A stretch of 50,000 nucleotides of DNA from Prorocentrum cordatum (GCA_963575745.1 CAUYUJ010019933.1:82091-132090), one strand, 5' to 3'; positions 1 to 10,150 are shown, counted from the stretch's first letter. Notes: a model not told the origin generated them from the letters alone. Translations and numbers: made by a program.

Positions 1-250
1 TCTCAGGCGGGAGCGCCGTTCCTGAGTAAATTGTGAGGAAGTGTAAGATGGGAACGGGGGCCCTGTCTAAATTGCAAGGAAGCCACAGGCAGGAACACCG
101 ATCCTGAGAAAATTGTAAGGAAATCTCAAGGGCGGAGGTCCTGACTAAATTCGGAAGGAATCTCAAGCGAAAGCCGTTGTTGTTGTAATCCCGGGGGCCA
201 GGTGCCCAGTTTGAGCAGGAATACTGCCCGGGTCAACAAATAAGGTGCGA
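1..250. repeat. Degenerate ~50-bp tandem repeat block
   Basis: A degenerate unit of roughly 50 bp recurs: a GGAGCGCCGTTCC-like stretch, then GAGTAAATTG, then AGGAAGT, then an AAGCGGGAGC-like stretch. The same unit returns at about 1476-1758 and 2450-2590. Copies differ by many substitutions, so the array is old. No credible gene is seen. Confidence 0.6.
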
Positions 251-460
251 GCGTCGAAAGGAACACTTTGATTAAGAGAAAAAGTATGCATCGCTGAGGG
301 GGATCGACAATACTTATTTTTCAGAAATGAAATCTCAACAACAATCCGTTTAAGACTGTTCGCTCTTATCTGCTCAAATGACCGTCAACGCGTATTTCCC
401 AAACCCTCGATACCCGTTCTTTGCGTCATCGATCGTACCCCTTTTGGGGGGTAGACCTTT
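171..460. repeat. Long repeat module, copy 1 of 3
   Basis: This module follows the ~50-bp array. Landmarks in order are CCGTTGTTGTTGTAA, a CCCGGGGGCCA segment, GTGCGAGCG, GGCACTT-like and ATGCAYCG-like segments, CTGTTCGCTCTTATCTGCTC, CCAAACCCT, ATACCCG and CCCCTTTTGGGG. The same order recurs at 1759-2060 and, without the last landmarks, at 2582-2745. Confidence 0.6.
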
Positions 461-639
461 CTTCCCTGCAAGCCAGGCCCTGGCAAGCGGCGGGGCAGCC
501 GCGGACCGTCGGCCTGGCCAGCGGCAGCGCTGATCGCTGCAACCCGACCCCAAGACGGACGGACAGGGGGCCGACCACGACGACTACGACGACGAACGAA
601 AGCGAGAGCGAGAGAGAGAACGACAGCAGGGCCACGAAG

Positions 640-1475
640 GGCACGAAGTAGGCCACGATGGGCGACAGCGGGGACACGAAGGGAATGCGTATGGGGCCAC
701 GAAGAGCGCGAACGAGCGGGGGCCACGAAGGGCGAATAATGCGGGGCCACTGAAGGCAACGACGGGGACATTGAGGGTAGCAACTGGGCCACGTAGGACA
801 CCGAGGGGGCCACAGAGGGCGACAGCCGGGCCACGAAAGGCATGCACATGGGGCCACGACGGGCGCGAATAAGCGGGGGCCACGAAGGGCAAACGTATAT
901 TGGGCCGCAGGGGGCAAGGACGGGGCCACTGAGGGCAGCAACGGGGCCACGCAGGGCGACAGCGGGGACACGAAGGCAATGCGTATGGGGCCACGAAGAG
1001 CGCGAACGAGCGGGGGCCACGAAGGGCAAAGAACGCGGGGCCACTGAGGGCAACGACGGGGCCATTGAGGGTAGCAACTGGGCCACGTGGGACACCGAGG
1101 GGGCCACAAAGGGCGACAGCCAGGCCACGAAAGGCATGCGTATGGAGTCACGACGGGCTCGAACGAGCGGGGGCCATCAAGGGCATACACATATGGGGCC
1201 ACGAAGGGCAGCGAAGGGGCCACGAAGGGCTGCAACGGGGCCACGAAGGGCAGCGAGGGGGCCACGAAAGGGTGCAACGGGGCCACGAAGGGCAGCGAGG
1301 GGGGCCACGAAAGGGCGCAACGGGGCCACGAAAGGCAGCGAGGGGGCCACGAAAGGCTGCAACGGGGCCACGAAGGGCAGCGAGGTGACCACGAAGGGCT
1401 GCAACGAGGCCGCGAAAGGCAGCGAGGGGGCCACGAAGGGCTGCGACGGGGCCACGAAAGGCAGCGAGATCCCGA
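640..1475. repeat. 21-bp satellite with 294-bp higher-order period
   Basis: Tandem units near GGGGCCACGAAGGGCAGCGA (about 21 bp) fill this interval. Two diagnostic variants are each spaced 294 bp (14 x 21): AATGCGTATG at 684 and 978, and the GCATGCRYATG variant at about 840 and 1134. From about 1190 the units are simpler and more uniform. Because 21 is divisible by three and stop codons are rare in the unit, all frames stay open on both strands; these ORFs are by-products of the repeat. Confidence 0.8.
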
Positions 1476-1758
1476 TTCCTAAATAATATGTGAGGAAGTC
1501 CTAAGCGTGAGCGCGACTCCCGGGTGCCTGATTGTCGGGAGCGCGCTGCTTGAGTAAATTGCGGGAAAATCCCACGCAAGGGCGATATTCTTCAGTAGAT
1601 TGCAGACAAATCTCCAGCGAGAGCGCGACTCCAGAGCGCCGAAAGAACGATTCGTATATAAATTGCCAGGAAAGCCTGAGCGTGAGCGCGATTCCTGAAT
1701 AAGCTACAAAGAAGCGTCGGGCGGGAGCGGGGGTCGCGGCTAAATTGTGAGGAGGTAT
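1476..1758. repeat. Degenerate ~50-bp tandem repeat block, second array
   Basis: Same unit as at 1-250 (GAGCGCGATTCC, GAGTAAATTG, AGGAAGTCC, AAGCGTGAGC), with about five diverged copies. It leads directly into the second copy of the long module. Confidence 0.6.
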
Positions 1759-2080
1759 CAAACGGGAACCGTTGTTGTTACAACCCGGGGGGCCAACAAC
1801 GCAGTCTAAGGAAGAAGACTTCCCTTGCTTTAAATCATAAAAAATGCGAGCGCCGGGAGGGGCACTTCAATTGAAGAGTACAAAATGTGCACCGGAAGGG
1901 GGGATCAACAATTATCATTCTTCAAACGTGAAAGTTCAACGACAACACCAACAATCAGTATAATACTGTTCGCTCTTATCTGCTCGCGTGTCATTCAATA
2001 TGCAAACCCCAAACCCTGGATACCCGCCATATTCGTCTTCGATCGCGCCCCTTTTGGGGGCATATTCATTCTCTGCCACG
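1759..2080. repeat. Long repeat module, copy 2 of 3
   Basis: The landmarks of the 171-460 module recur in the same order: CCGTTGTTGTTACAACCCGG, GCGAGCGCCGGGAGGGGCAC, the shared CTGTTCGCTCTTATCTGCTC, CCAAACCCTGGATACCCG and CCCCTTTTGGGG. From about 2080 to 2440 the sequence is unassigned; it holds short CGCCATGG palindromes and no convincing gene. Confidence 0.6.
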
Positions 2081-2449
2081 CGTGGCTGGCGAAACCCGGG
2101 GAAACGAAAGGTATCAGATAACAAGGGAGAATGAGGAAGAAGGGATCGGAGAAAGGGGGGGGGCAAGAAGGAGGGAGGGCGATGATTTGCGCTGCGAGTT
2201 GCGACTCAGCTTGCGCCATGGCTTGCGCCACAACACAGGTTAACAATAAGTCTCGCCATGGGTCGCGCCATAAACAGCGCCACGCACCACCCCCTCGAAA
2301 AAACATATCGTGGATACCCCCGCGGGGGGACGCACACCTGCGAAGCGGTGTCAGAAACAAATTTCGTGGAACCTTGAAAAGAAGCGGGATGTTGGGAGAG
2401 TGGGGCGGAAGGATCGTGAGAACTGCAGAGGTGTCGAGAGGAACGCGGA

Positions 2450-2745
2450 ATCCCCAGATGAGAGCGCGATTCTTCAATAAATTGTTGGGAAATATCAAGC
2501 GGGAGCCGCGATTCGGTGGTAAATTGCATGGAAATCCCAAGCGAAAGCGCGATTCTCCAATAAAGTGCGAGGAAGTATCAGGCGGGGGCCGCTGTCGTTG
2601 TAAACCAGGGGCCGACAACACAGTTTGACCCTCAAAGCTTTCCTTCATAAAAAAACCGCGTGCGAACCGCGGAGGGGCACTTCCATCGCCAACAAAAAAA
2701 AGTGCACCGGGCGGGGGGGGATAAACAATAATTATTCCTAGCAAC
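2450..2745. repeat. ~50-bp array and long repeat module, copy 3
   Basis: Three diverged ~50-bp units (2450-2580) precede a third copy of the long module from about 2582. Matching landmarks are GCTGTCGTTGTAAACCAGGG, GGAGGGGCACTTCC, GTGCACCGGGCGG and the GGGGATAAACAATAATTATT stretch. Confidence 0.55.
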
Positions 2746-2748
2746 AGG

Positions 2749-2925
2749 ACAGCGCATCGGATTCATAACGATCATTTGCAACGTTGTTCAACTCCATTGC
2801 GAGAGGCAAGCGCCATGACATCACGGGCGGTTCTCAGAAAATCTCGCAAGGGCCGGTGCCCCGGCCCGAAGTGCATTAAATCTCCACAAGAACGCCGCGC
2901 AGCTAAAAACATCAGGCGCGTGGAG
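2749..2925. repeat. ~170-bp repeat, copy 1
   Basis: Starts ACAGCGCATCGGATT and runs through ATCATTTGCAACG, CGAGAGGCAA, GCAAGGGCCGG and GCCCGAA to AAAAC. A diverged second copy in the same orientation lies at 3098-3265, on the other side of the short terminal repeat at 2938-3046. Confidence 0.7.
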
Positions 2926-2937
2926 GTGGAGGGCGGG

Positions 2938-3046
2938 AAGCTCGAAGCCATAACGATTTCGGCGAAGCAGATCGCAGCATGAGACCCGAAGCAGCTCTGA
3001 AACTGCAGAACCACTCGAACGCAGGAAAACGAATCAGAAATAATTC
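2938..3046. repeat. Terminal direct repeat of YR retroelement (3' side)
   Basis: About 110 bp matching 9980-10092 with roughly 15-20 differences by eye. It starts at AAGCTCGAAGCCA and ends near AATTCG. It lies about 380 bp beyond the recombinase catalytic end. Confidence 0.7.
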
Positions 3047-3097
3047 GTTCCTAGCAAACAGGCGCGGCCCCCCCCCAGGGGGTCGCGGAAACGAGCG

Positions 3098-3265
3098 ACA
3101 GCGCATCGGATTTACAGCGATCATTTGCAACGAGTTTCAACTCCACTGCGAGAGGCAAACGCCAAGGCATCACGGATGATTCTCAAAATCGCAAGGGCCG
3201 GAGTCCCGGCCCGAACTGCGTTAAATCTCCGCAAGAATGCCGCGCAATTGAAAACTTCAGACCCA
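3098..3265. repeat. ~170-bp repeat, copy 2
   Basis: Same order of words as the copy at 2749-2925, with scattered substitutions. It lies just beyond the recombinase end of the retroelement, and may be part of its 3' non-coding region or the host repeat it entered. Confidence 0.65.
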
Positions 3266-3429
3266 TCCCCATACTCTGATGCCAGTGGGAGGGCGGGCGA
3301 GCCAAAACATCGCAAGCGACCGAAAGGCACGCGTTACGAAGCGCGCTTGCACAGCGCACGTCTATGCACAAACGCGGCGGAGGATGCCTCTCTCTGGCTC
3401 GGTCATCGTTGAAAGCGCCGGCATCGTGG

Positions 3430-4340
3430 ATCTGCGACTCCGAGAGACGGGGGCGCTGCCGGAGGGCCGAGCCGTGCTTCTCATAGATCCTAACACTCTC
3501 CCGCGCGCCAGCGGCCCCTCGCTTGATTGGCCTCGACGGGCCTGATCCCATGATGCGCGCCATGAGAAGGCCCTCCGCGACGCAGCTGGCGAGGGGCAGA
3601 CAGGAGCTCAACAACGCCTGCGGCCACCGCCGCAGCCATCGAAAATTCCTCACGCTGAAGCAAGGTGAGAGGGTGAAACACTTTAGCAAGAGAATCCCTG
3701 CGGGCCCGCGCCCGAAGCCCAACGAGGATCTCAGGAGCGATACGCCCCGGTGGCAGGGCGGCGCCTGCGCGCGCAGCGCAATCGAAGTCCCTGTTCTCTG
3801 CGCGCCTGCCCTCGCCAAGCGGCGCGATCGCGACCGTGGGCGGCGCCCGCCGCGGGCCCGCAAGTGCGCGCGCCAAACGCGCGGTCGGGCGCCATGGCAA
3901 GGAGTTCGCCAAGCCGAAAGTACACGTCGAACTGCGCCAAGGCGCCGAGCGCGACCAGCAGATCAGCGGCCGCCCCGTTATCCAGCACAGCACAGGTCAG
4001 TGCGACGGCCTCGAACGGCGGCGGGTTCCGCAGGGCAGGCGGCAGCTTGACGGACCAGCCCGCGAGGGCATCCTTGGCCCGCTGGAAGTTGGGCCTCGCT
4101 GCCGACCAGCCCCGCGCCTCGCCGAGCCCATGCAGCGCCATGCGACCCAGGTGCTGCGGCTCGCCCGCGAAAACGAAGTCCTCGATGTACATATTGAGGG
4201 TCGTGTCTGCATCTGCTGGCGTCGACAGCGACAAGCCTCGCTGCTCTGCGAAGCTGGTCAGCTCCACCACGGCCGACTGGTAGCTGCTCTGCGTCGCCAG
4301 GCGGAGGCTTGCCAGGCGAAGGTAGTCACCCGGCCCCGCC
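3430..4340 (-). pseudogene. Tyrosine recombinase of DIRS-like element
   Basis: Integrase of the element. The core-binding region starts near 4335 (DYLRLASLRLATQSSYQSAV, then LNMYIEDFVFAGEPQHLGRM) and leads into FDVYFRLGELLAM. The catalytic C-terminus is split over other frames: QLRRGGPSHG near 3575 (Arg box), EANQARGRWRA near 3525, and VRIYEKHG with the candidate nucleophilic Tyr at 3485-3483. At least two frameshifts separate the three parts. Chemistry for the family: strand cleavage by the Tyr with Arg/His support. The upstream stretch 5020-4340 is low-complexity Ala/Arg/Pro-rich linker. Confidence 0.65.
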
Positions 4341-5019
4341 TCGCGACCGGCAGCAGCAACATCCCCGCGCGAGGCAGCCTGCGCCCGCCGGCGGCGCTCC
4401 GCCACGGCCAGCGGCCTGGGCACAGGGGCCAGCCGCCCGTCTGCCTCACGGGCGCGCACTGCGACTTCACGCCGACGCGTCGGCGGACCGCCAGGATCGG
4501 CCCGCGGCCTCCGGCGGGCGGATCGCCGAGCTCCCGCAGGACTGGCGTCGGCAGCCGCAGCAGCAGCGCGCGGCGCCCGCGGCGACCAGCTTGCTGCCCG
4601 CGGGCCGGGGGCGTCAGCGCCGGCGCGGCCACGGGTCGAGCGCCGTGGCCCACCCTGGCTTCCAGGGGAGCCGAAAGCGCTGCGGGCAGAGCGGCGCCAT
4701 GACACCTCGGGGCTCTGGGCACTTGGCCGAGCTCGCCAACGCGCGAGCCCGGATCTGGAGCTCATCTCGCGTCGAGCGGCCGAAGGCCCCGCGAGGCGCG
4801 CCGGGGCCCGCCAGCGACGCCAGCAGCCGGCACCAGCACCGCAAGTAGGAGCCAGCGAGCGTAGTCCGCCAGAGCCAGCCGCGGGCAGGGTGTCTGACCT
4901 TCCCTTGCAGCTCGACCCCATGGCACCCTGCGCAGCAGCAGCGCAGCGACAGCGCGCCCAGGCCCGGCAGGCCCCCAGCGATCGCGCCCGGCTTCTTGAA
5001 CGGAGCCCCAAACCTGCAG

Positions 5020-5460
5020 GAGTCAAAGAGCACCTTGGGCCAGACGAAGCCGCCGCAACTCCCGCTCGAGGGCGGGCAACCGCCAGACGCGGCTGGCAGG
5101 AGGGTTCTCGAAAGTGACGTAGACCCCCTGCTGGCGACAATCGCAGGACAGGAACAGCGAAGGTGACCAGAGTCCGATCTGCGAGCGACGGGTCGCGGTC
5201 GCCACCCACTGGGGCCCGCCTCGCGCAAGGCAAGCCGAGGTGAACCCACCAGATCTCGCCCGATTCGAGCCAGTGAAAAACGGAACGCTGTACTCGGTGG
5301 TCTGCGAGGCCACAGCGGAGCCCGTGCTTGGAGCCCACGGGGGACAATATACGAAGCCCTCGCTCACGCAGGACGCCCGAGAGGTTGGCCGCCCCCGAGA
5401 ATAGCTCCAAGAAGGCCTTGCGAGAGGGGCGTCGCCGAGAGATTCCAGGACTGCCGCCAA
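5020..5460 (-). pseudogene. Methyltransferase-like segment of YR retroelement
   Basis: MELFSGAANLSGVLRERGL opens with a glycine-rich SAM-binding-like motif. It is followed by SGEIWWVHLGLPC (a Pro-Cys motif like motif IV of C5 cytosine methyltransferases) and, in the adjacent frame, VYVTFENPPASRVWRLPAL (an ENP-like motif). DIRS-type elements are known to carry a methyltransferase domain between RT and recombinase, which fits this position. Two frames are needed to read through, so at least one frameshift is present. The methylation target, if any, cannot be told from sequence. Confidence 0.55.
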
Positions 5461-5619
5461 CGCCAGGAGGCCTTCCCCAACACGATTGCCATGAAGATGC
5501 CGAGGTCCAGCAGGGCGCCCCCTGGGCCCTTCAGGTGGCGCGCGGAGCGCGGGAGGGCGTCCATGACCCGCGGCAAGTAATAACCCAGGTGGCCCTTCAT
5601 GAGGTCCTCGGAGTTTCCG

Positions 5620-5785
5620 CGGTACCCGGGGTCATCGGCAAGATCCAGGCCAAAACTTCCACGGCGCTCTTTACCGAGATCCGGGCCAAAATCTCCAGGG
5701 TGCTCTTCTACGAGAGCCAGGCCAAAATGTCCAGGACGACCTTTGCCGAAATCCAAGCCAAAATATCCTGGGCGTCCGCGTGCGC
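5620..5785 (-). repeat. 36-bp coding tandem repeat (12-residue protein repeat)
   Basis: Four copies of a ~36-bp unit (CCRGGCCAAAAYNTCC core) lie between the RNase H and methyltransferase-like segments. On the minus strand they translate to a 12-residue repeat of the form FGLDLGKERRGS / FGLALVEEHPGD. The unit being a multiple of three suggests it expanded within a translated linker. The frame continues into DLMKGHLGYYLPRVMDALP. Confidence 0.6.
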
Positions 5786-5859
5786 CTCGTACATCTGATC
5801 GCCGTCCGCGATGCTCTTCGTCGTGGTCTCTATCGCGCCGCGCGCCATCGTTATCATTA

Positions 5860-7920
5860 TCAACTGCTCGACCACGCAACGAAACTCCACACTCGCAGAC
5901 GTTGGGAAGGAGAGGAATGGAAGTATTGAAAGTTGCACAGACATGTAAATGAGACAATCTGTTCTGGACATGTTCTGGCCGTCGGAAACCGGCTTCGCCA
6001 CTGATCTGTTGGGCCCACGGAGCGGCGGGCGGCGCCGCAAGCCTGCAGCGGCTGCGCTGGGTCGGCGCCGCGAGAACCCCATCGCCCTCGGTAGCGCCCT
6101 GCGCGCAGCTCTCCGCGGTCGGCCGCCCGGCCCCTATGGTCCACGACGTTGAAGACGCCCGGGGCGCGCCTGGGGCGCCAGCGGATCTCGCGGCCCAGGC
6201 GCGCGGCCGCTGCACGCCTGCACTGGGCCAGCAGCTCCAAATTGGTGGCCCTGCCCTTCTCAAAGGCGAGGACCGACGGCATGTTGTCACATTGGCTGAG
6301 GATCTCCTTGCCATGGGGCACCACGTCGGCTGCGGCTCTCCACAGCGGCGCCAATGCAGCGCGGGCCTCGAGGGCATGAATCCGCCCTGGCCGGCGCCGG
6401 GCGCCGCGCCCCCGCTCGACCCGGCGGCTCGGGTCAGGGAGGGCCACAGCGAGGGGGTCGGGGGGCACCCCGAACTCCAGCTCCACGCGGCAACGCTTCG
6501 CCACGGCGCGCCGCAGCCGCGGCGGTGCCCCAATACGCAGCGGCCCCGAGGCGTCAGCAAGGCCCGCGGCCCGTCCCTCGTGCAGCTCGTCGTCGGGGGC
6601 GACCTCGATCTCCGTCGCGACGAACCGCTGCCGCTCTCGCCACCTCGTGGTCGCGGAGATCCCCCAGGGCCCCAGGCGGGCCTCGCACGCGGCGTAGCCC
6701 TGCAGCGAGCTGTCGGCGGTGAGGGCGGCGTCCGACGGCGCGCGGCACAGGTCGACCTCGCCCAGGAAGACGAGCCTGGCCGCCGTGGCCAGCTCGCCCA
6801 GCGCGTCCATCGGCAGCCCCGATACCTCCGCCAGGTCACCGCTAGCGATATGGGCATAGCAGGCCCCCAGGACGCTGAGCCCTGGCTGCAGCACCGAGAA
6901 GTAGTGCGCAAGGTGGCCCACGATCCGCCGCAGGTGCCAGCGCGCCAGCCAAGGTTCGCGTATAACACGATGGAAAAACGAGGCGGAGCCTCCTTTCGCG
7001 AGCCGGTCCTTGATCGCCGGCGCGCTGAGTGAGACCAGGTTCCCGTCGTCGGCGCACGGCGCCCTGGCGACCGAGTCACCGACGAGAGTCGGTGATCGAG
7101 CTTGGTCAAGACACCAGCCGTCGCCAGGAAGCCCGGCCACGTCCATCGCGCCAACGAGTACCTCGCGGCAGATCCAGAGAGCCCAGCGCCAGCCCATCGG
7201 CAACGCAGCGAAAGAAGGCCAGATGCGCTCGTCGCCCAGCACGGAGACCCGGCGGCCCAGCTTCTCGTCGTAGATGGAGTCGATCCCGAGCTCGTCGGCG
7301 GTGACCTCCAGGTCGAAGCACATCCAGCTTCCCCGCGCAGGATCTGCGAACTGGTAGAAGCCGTCCATGAGGTCCACCGAGCCAGCGCATAGCGACTCGT
7401 AACAGCCGTCAAAGTCAGCCAGGCCCTTGGGAGTCGCGTCGATCGCATCCAGCAAGTTGATCGAGCCGAGCGCCTCGCCCGACGCGAGCACCGTCCTCGG
7501 CGGCAGCATGCGAAGCTGGTTCGGCTGGCGGGCGCCCACGACCATGCGGACGTCGCCGTTCTGCTTGGCCACGAAGAATGTGCTGACGGAAGCGTTTCGC
7601 CGTCGTCGCCCGTCGACCAGTCCGCGAGCGGCCAGCCGGCGAAGAAAGTCCACGAGGCGGCCGCGGCTCCGCGGGTCGCGCGGGTTGAGGAGCGGGCCCT
7701 AGCAGGGCTCGACGATCTCCTCGTCCTCGTGGACGTCGGCACTGGGCCGCACCACGTCCGAGTCGAAGTTCTCCAACACTCCGGCGACGTGCGAGGGAGC
7801 CACGCGGCGTAGCTGTTGCGGTTGATCCGATGGTGGCCGCCGTAGCACGTTGAGCTTATCAGCATCATATAGTCGCGACGAGTCGAGCTCTCGCCCATAC
7901 TCGAATAAAGGCCCTTGCAC
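5860..7920 (-). pseudogene. Reverse transcriptase-RNase H of YR retroelement
   Basis: RNA-directed DNA polymerase plus RNase H. In the frame 7653-5860, FFVAKQNGDVRMVVGAR is the finger motif, VDLMDGFYQF carries the first catalytic Asp (motif A), LPMGWRWALWICREV is motif B, and PCADDGNLV is motif C, with the YxDD Tyr replaced by Cys. RNase H follows: TADSSLQGY (first Asp), ALEARAALAPLWRA (Glu), LSQCDNMPSVLAFEKGRATN (Asp) and VVDHRGR (last Asp). An amino-terminal stretch at 7920-7699 in the same frame is separated by a stop. The PMGW motif and RNase H arrangement fit DIRS/LTR-type RTs, not LINEs. Overlapping long frames on both strands are shadows. Confidence 0.75.
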
Positions 7921-8376
7921 TTGAGGGGCCCCCGCAGGGCTCCAGCTGAGCCCATGCCTTCCGGGCGGTCCCCGAAGCTGCGAACGCGACGGCGCGCCCG
8001 CTTGATGACCGATTCCTGCGCGGTAGTCGGGCGATGCTTTTCAGGCGCTCGAGGCTCGAGTCGCCCTCCAGCGCGAGCGGCCGCCCTGGCGTTGAGCGCC
8101 CCCAGGGCTTCCAAGGACCGACGGTGGCGATCATCAGCGCGAGCAGCACGCTGCGCCAGATGCCGAAGTAGAGCGGCGCGTTCACCCCGCCGAGCGCGAC
8201 GAAAGAAGCCGTCGCCCTGCGGAAGAGGAAACAAAACTGCGGACGATGTCCTGCCCTCGGAGGAGACCCCCTCGGAGAGCTGCCCAGCGCGGCGCGCGTT
8301 TCCAGTCGCAGCGGCCGAGGAGGCCGGGGCGAGGCCGGGCGGTTCGCCCAGCCAGGGTGGCGCCGCCATGGCGCCG

Positions 8377-8990
8377 TCAAGTCTGACCTCTAGCGGTCGC
8401 CTTTGCCTTTGCCTTCGCCTTGGCTTTCGCGTCCGCCTTGGCCCCCTCTGCGCTCGTCGTCGAGCCCGTCGCGCTTCCTCGCCTCCGACTCCTGCTCCTC
8501 GCGATAGAGCCAGTCCGGATGATGCCCTGGGCCTTCTGCTCCCCGGCGACGAAGGCATCGAAGCGAGATGTCACCACGCCGCCGCTCTCGTCAAGCGCGC
8601 TGCTCAGCATCGGGCCCAGGCCCTCGAAGCTCCAGCGTCGATGGCACCTCTTGACTGCCCTCTGGATCTGCAAGATCCTTCTCCCCACCAACTCGAACGA
8701 AGCGACGTTCAATTCATCGAGGAGGTCGTAGGTAACCCCGCGGTGCACGATGTTCAGCAGGTGCCTCATCTCCAGCGCCACCCCAGCCGAACGAGAAACG
8801 CCCGACTCCGACACCCAGAAGCCCCAGTACGAGATGAGAGTCAATCCCGTCGCCATTACCGCAGCCAGCAGCTCGGGAAGCGCCGTCGGGCCCCTGAACG
8901 GCCAGTCGCCGACGTCGATCGAGCTGATCTTGCTGATCGCCTCGGCCAACACGACGGGCTGCCCAGCTGCCCTCCGTGAGAGGGGGGATC
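8377..8990 (-). pseudogene. Gag-like C-terminal segment with Lys/Ala tail
   Basis: In this frame the sequence becomes well folded in appearance: VVLAEAISKISSIDVGDWPF, MATGLTLISYWGFWVSESGV, ALEMRHLLNIVHRGVTYDLL, FELVGRRILQIQRAVKR. It ends in a basic AKADAKAKAKAKAKA-like tail that could bind nucleic acid. Together with the two upstream segments it makes one broken gag-like reading frame. Family knowledge is limited to recurrent occurrence in dinoflagellate retroelements. Confidence 0.45.
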
Positions 8991-9572
8991 CTCGAGTCCC
9001 TGCCAGGGCCTCTCCTCTTCTCGGCTCGCCAGGCCTCCTCGTCGACCCCCTGGACGTTTTTCTACGGAGACACAGCCCTCCTCCTCGCTCAGGAGAGCGA
9101 CGCCGACCGCGCCCCTGAACACCAGGCGCTCCGTTTTCCCGACGATTTGGACGTCGAAGTCCTTCCAGAAGTCGGGCGCGCCCGGGCCCGAAACGAGCCA
9201 CCTCGGCACGACCGCGCCTGGAGCAGCTGGAGGCACCGCCGCGCCCATGCCTATCGCCGGGGCCCGCCCCTCCACGCGCAAGGCCTCGATGTCCTCTTCG
9301 GACTGGTCCCCGAACGCGTACACCTGACCCCGCACCCAGGCGGGGGGAAAAGCAGCCGCGCGGTAAAGCGCCACGACCACGTGCCCGCTGAGGTCCAGCA
9401 CGAGCACCTCTCCATCCGGGCTGGCGGCCACCCAGGTGCCAGGGCTGAGCTGCACCAGCAAGAGGCGATGGTGCCACCTGACGATTTCGTCCTCTTCGAA
9501 GTTCACGCACACCTGCGACTCCGGGACATCCAGAGCGCGCTGAGCCGCCATCTCGGGCGGCGGCCGCCTCAC
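8856..9572 (-). pseudogene. Gag-like middle segment (HHRLLLVQLSPGTWV motif)
   Basis: An open frame with protein-like composition. It contains VRWHHRLLLVQLSPGTWV, then ASPDGEVLVLDLSGHVVVAL and a YRAAAFPP segment. I recognise the pattern HH-W/LLL-TWV-TPDG as recurrent in dinoflagellate retroelement polyproteins, but do not know its function. After about residue 175 the frame turns Arg/Gly/Pro-rich, and coding probably continues in the neighbouring frame (8990-8377). Confidence 0.45.
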
Positions 9573-10057
9573 GCGCGAACGGCGCGGAACCGCGGACGGC
9601 CAGCACCGTCAGCACGGCAGCCGTCGACCGAGCTGGCGGCGTCCTGCCGAGCGCTGGCCCAGCCCGCCTCACCCGAGACGAGCCACGCGGCCGCCCGAAG
9701 CAGCGCGTGGCCGCACCCGCCGACCAGAAGGCCAGCGGCCAAGGCGGCGCCCACCGCCCACCAGCCTGGCCCGCCGCCGCAGGAGAGGCCGCAAGCGGGG
9801 CAGCTCGGGCAGGTCCCGCAGCTGACCGCTGGTGCCGCGGGGCCGGCTGGGCAGCTGCCGCAGGTGACGCGCGCCTCTGGGCACGCAGGGCAGTGCGTCA
9901 GCCACGCGGTCGCGACCGAGGCGGCCCACGGCCCAGCCGCGAGCCACGGGGCGCCCATCTGCCCCCGGGGCCCCTGATCAAGCTTGAAGCCAGAAGGGTT
10001 TCGGCGAAGCACAGAGCAGCATGAGACCTGAAGCAGCTCTGAAACTGCAGAGGCCAC
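9569..10057 (-). pseudogene. Gag-like N-terminal segment, Cys-rich with membrane helix
   Basis: The translation has a cluster of CPxC/CGxC motifs (HCPACPEARVTCGSCP, CGTCPSCPACG) followed by WWAVGAALAAGLLVGG, a likely membrane-spanning stretch. This Cys-rich plus hydrophobic layout resembles the N-terminal part of gag-like proteins of dinoflagellate retroelements that I recall; no catalytic role is visible. The frame then shifts and coding appears to continue in the frame ending at 8856. The final part (RPRFRAVRA) is probably not genuine. Confidence 0.45.
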
Positions 10058-10092
10058 TCGAACGCAGGAAAACGAGTCAGAGACAATTCGGT
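9980..10092. repeat. Terminal direct repeat of YR retroelement (5' side)
   Basis: Counterpart of 2938-3046 in the same orientation. It overlaps the start of the gag-like frame, so the first gag codons appear to lie inside the repeat. Confidence 0.7.
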
Positions 10093-10150
10093 CTTCAGAA
10101 TTGAGAGTTCAACACTCAGGCTCCGCGCGGCCGCTGGCCCCCCCCCCCCT

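Larger units (their letters stand above)
2938..10092 (-). mobile_element. DIRS-like (tyrosine recombinase) retroelement, decayed
   Basis: On the minus strand, gag-like, RT, RNase H, methyltransferase-like and tyrosine-recombinase segments follow one another, the order described for DIRS-type retroelements. About 110 bp is repeated in the same orientation at 2938-3046 and 9980-10092; both contain GCAGCATGAGACC, GAAGCAGCTCTGAAACTGCA and CACTCGAACGCAGGAAAACG. I take these as terminal or split repeats of the element. Coding frames are broken by several stops and frameshifts, so this copy is not expected to be autonomous. Assignment as DIRS-like is inferred from domain order plus the YR domain; exact ends are uncertain. 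Confidence 0.7.

Noticed and set aside
385-1579. Overlapping 130-286-codon ORFs on both strands
   Set aside because: The 21-bp satellite keeps all frames open; peptides are 7-residue repeats with no domain.
3523-4848. Plus-strand ORFs of 175-288 codons
   Set aside because: Shadows of the tracked minus-strand recombinase and linker in GC-rich DNA; Arg/Pro/Ala text without domains.
5364-8558. 1064-codon minus ORF
   Set aside because: In the RT region the motifs are in another frame (7653-5860); this frame is mostly a Ser/Arg-rich shadow. Only its last part (12-residue repeats) is kept.
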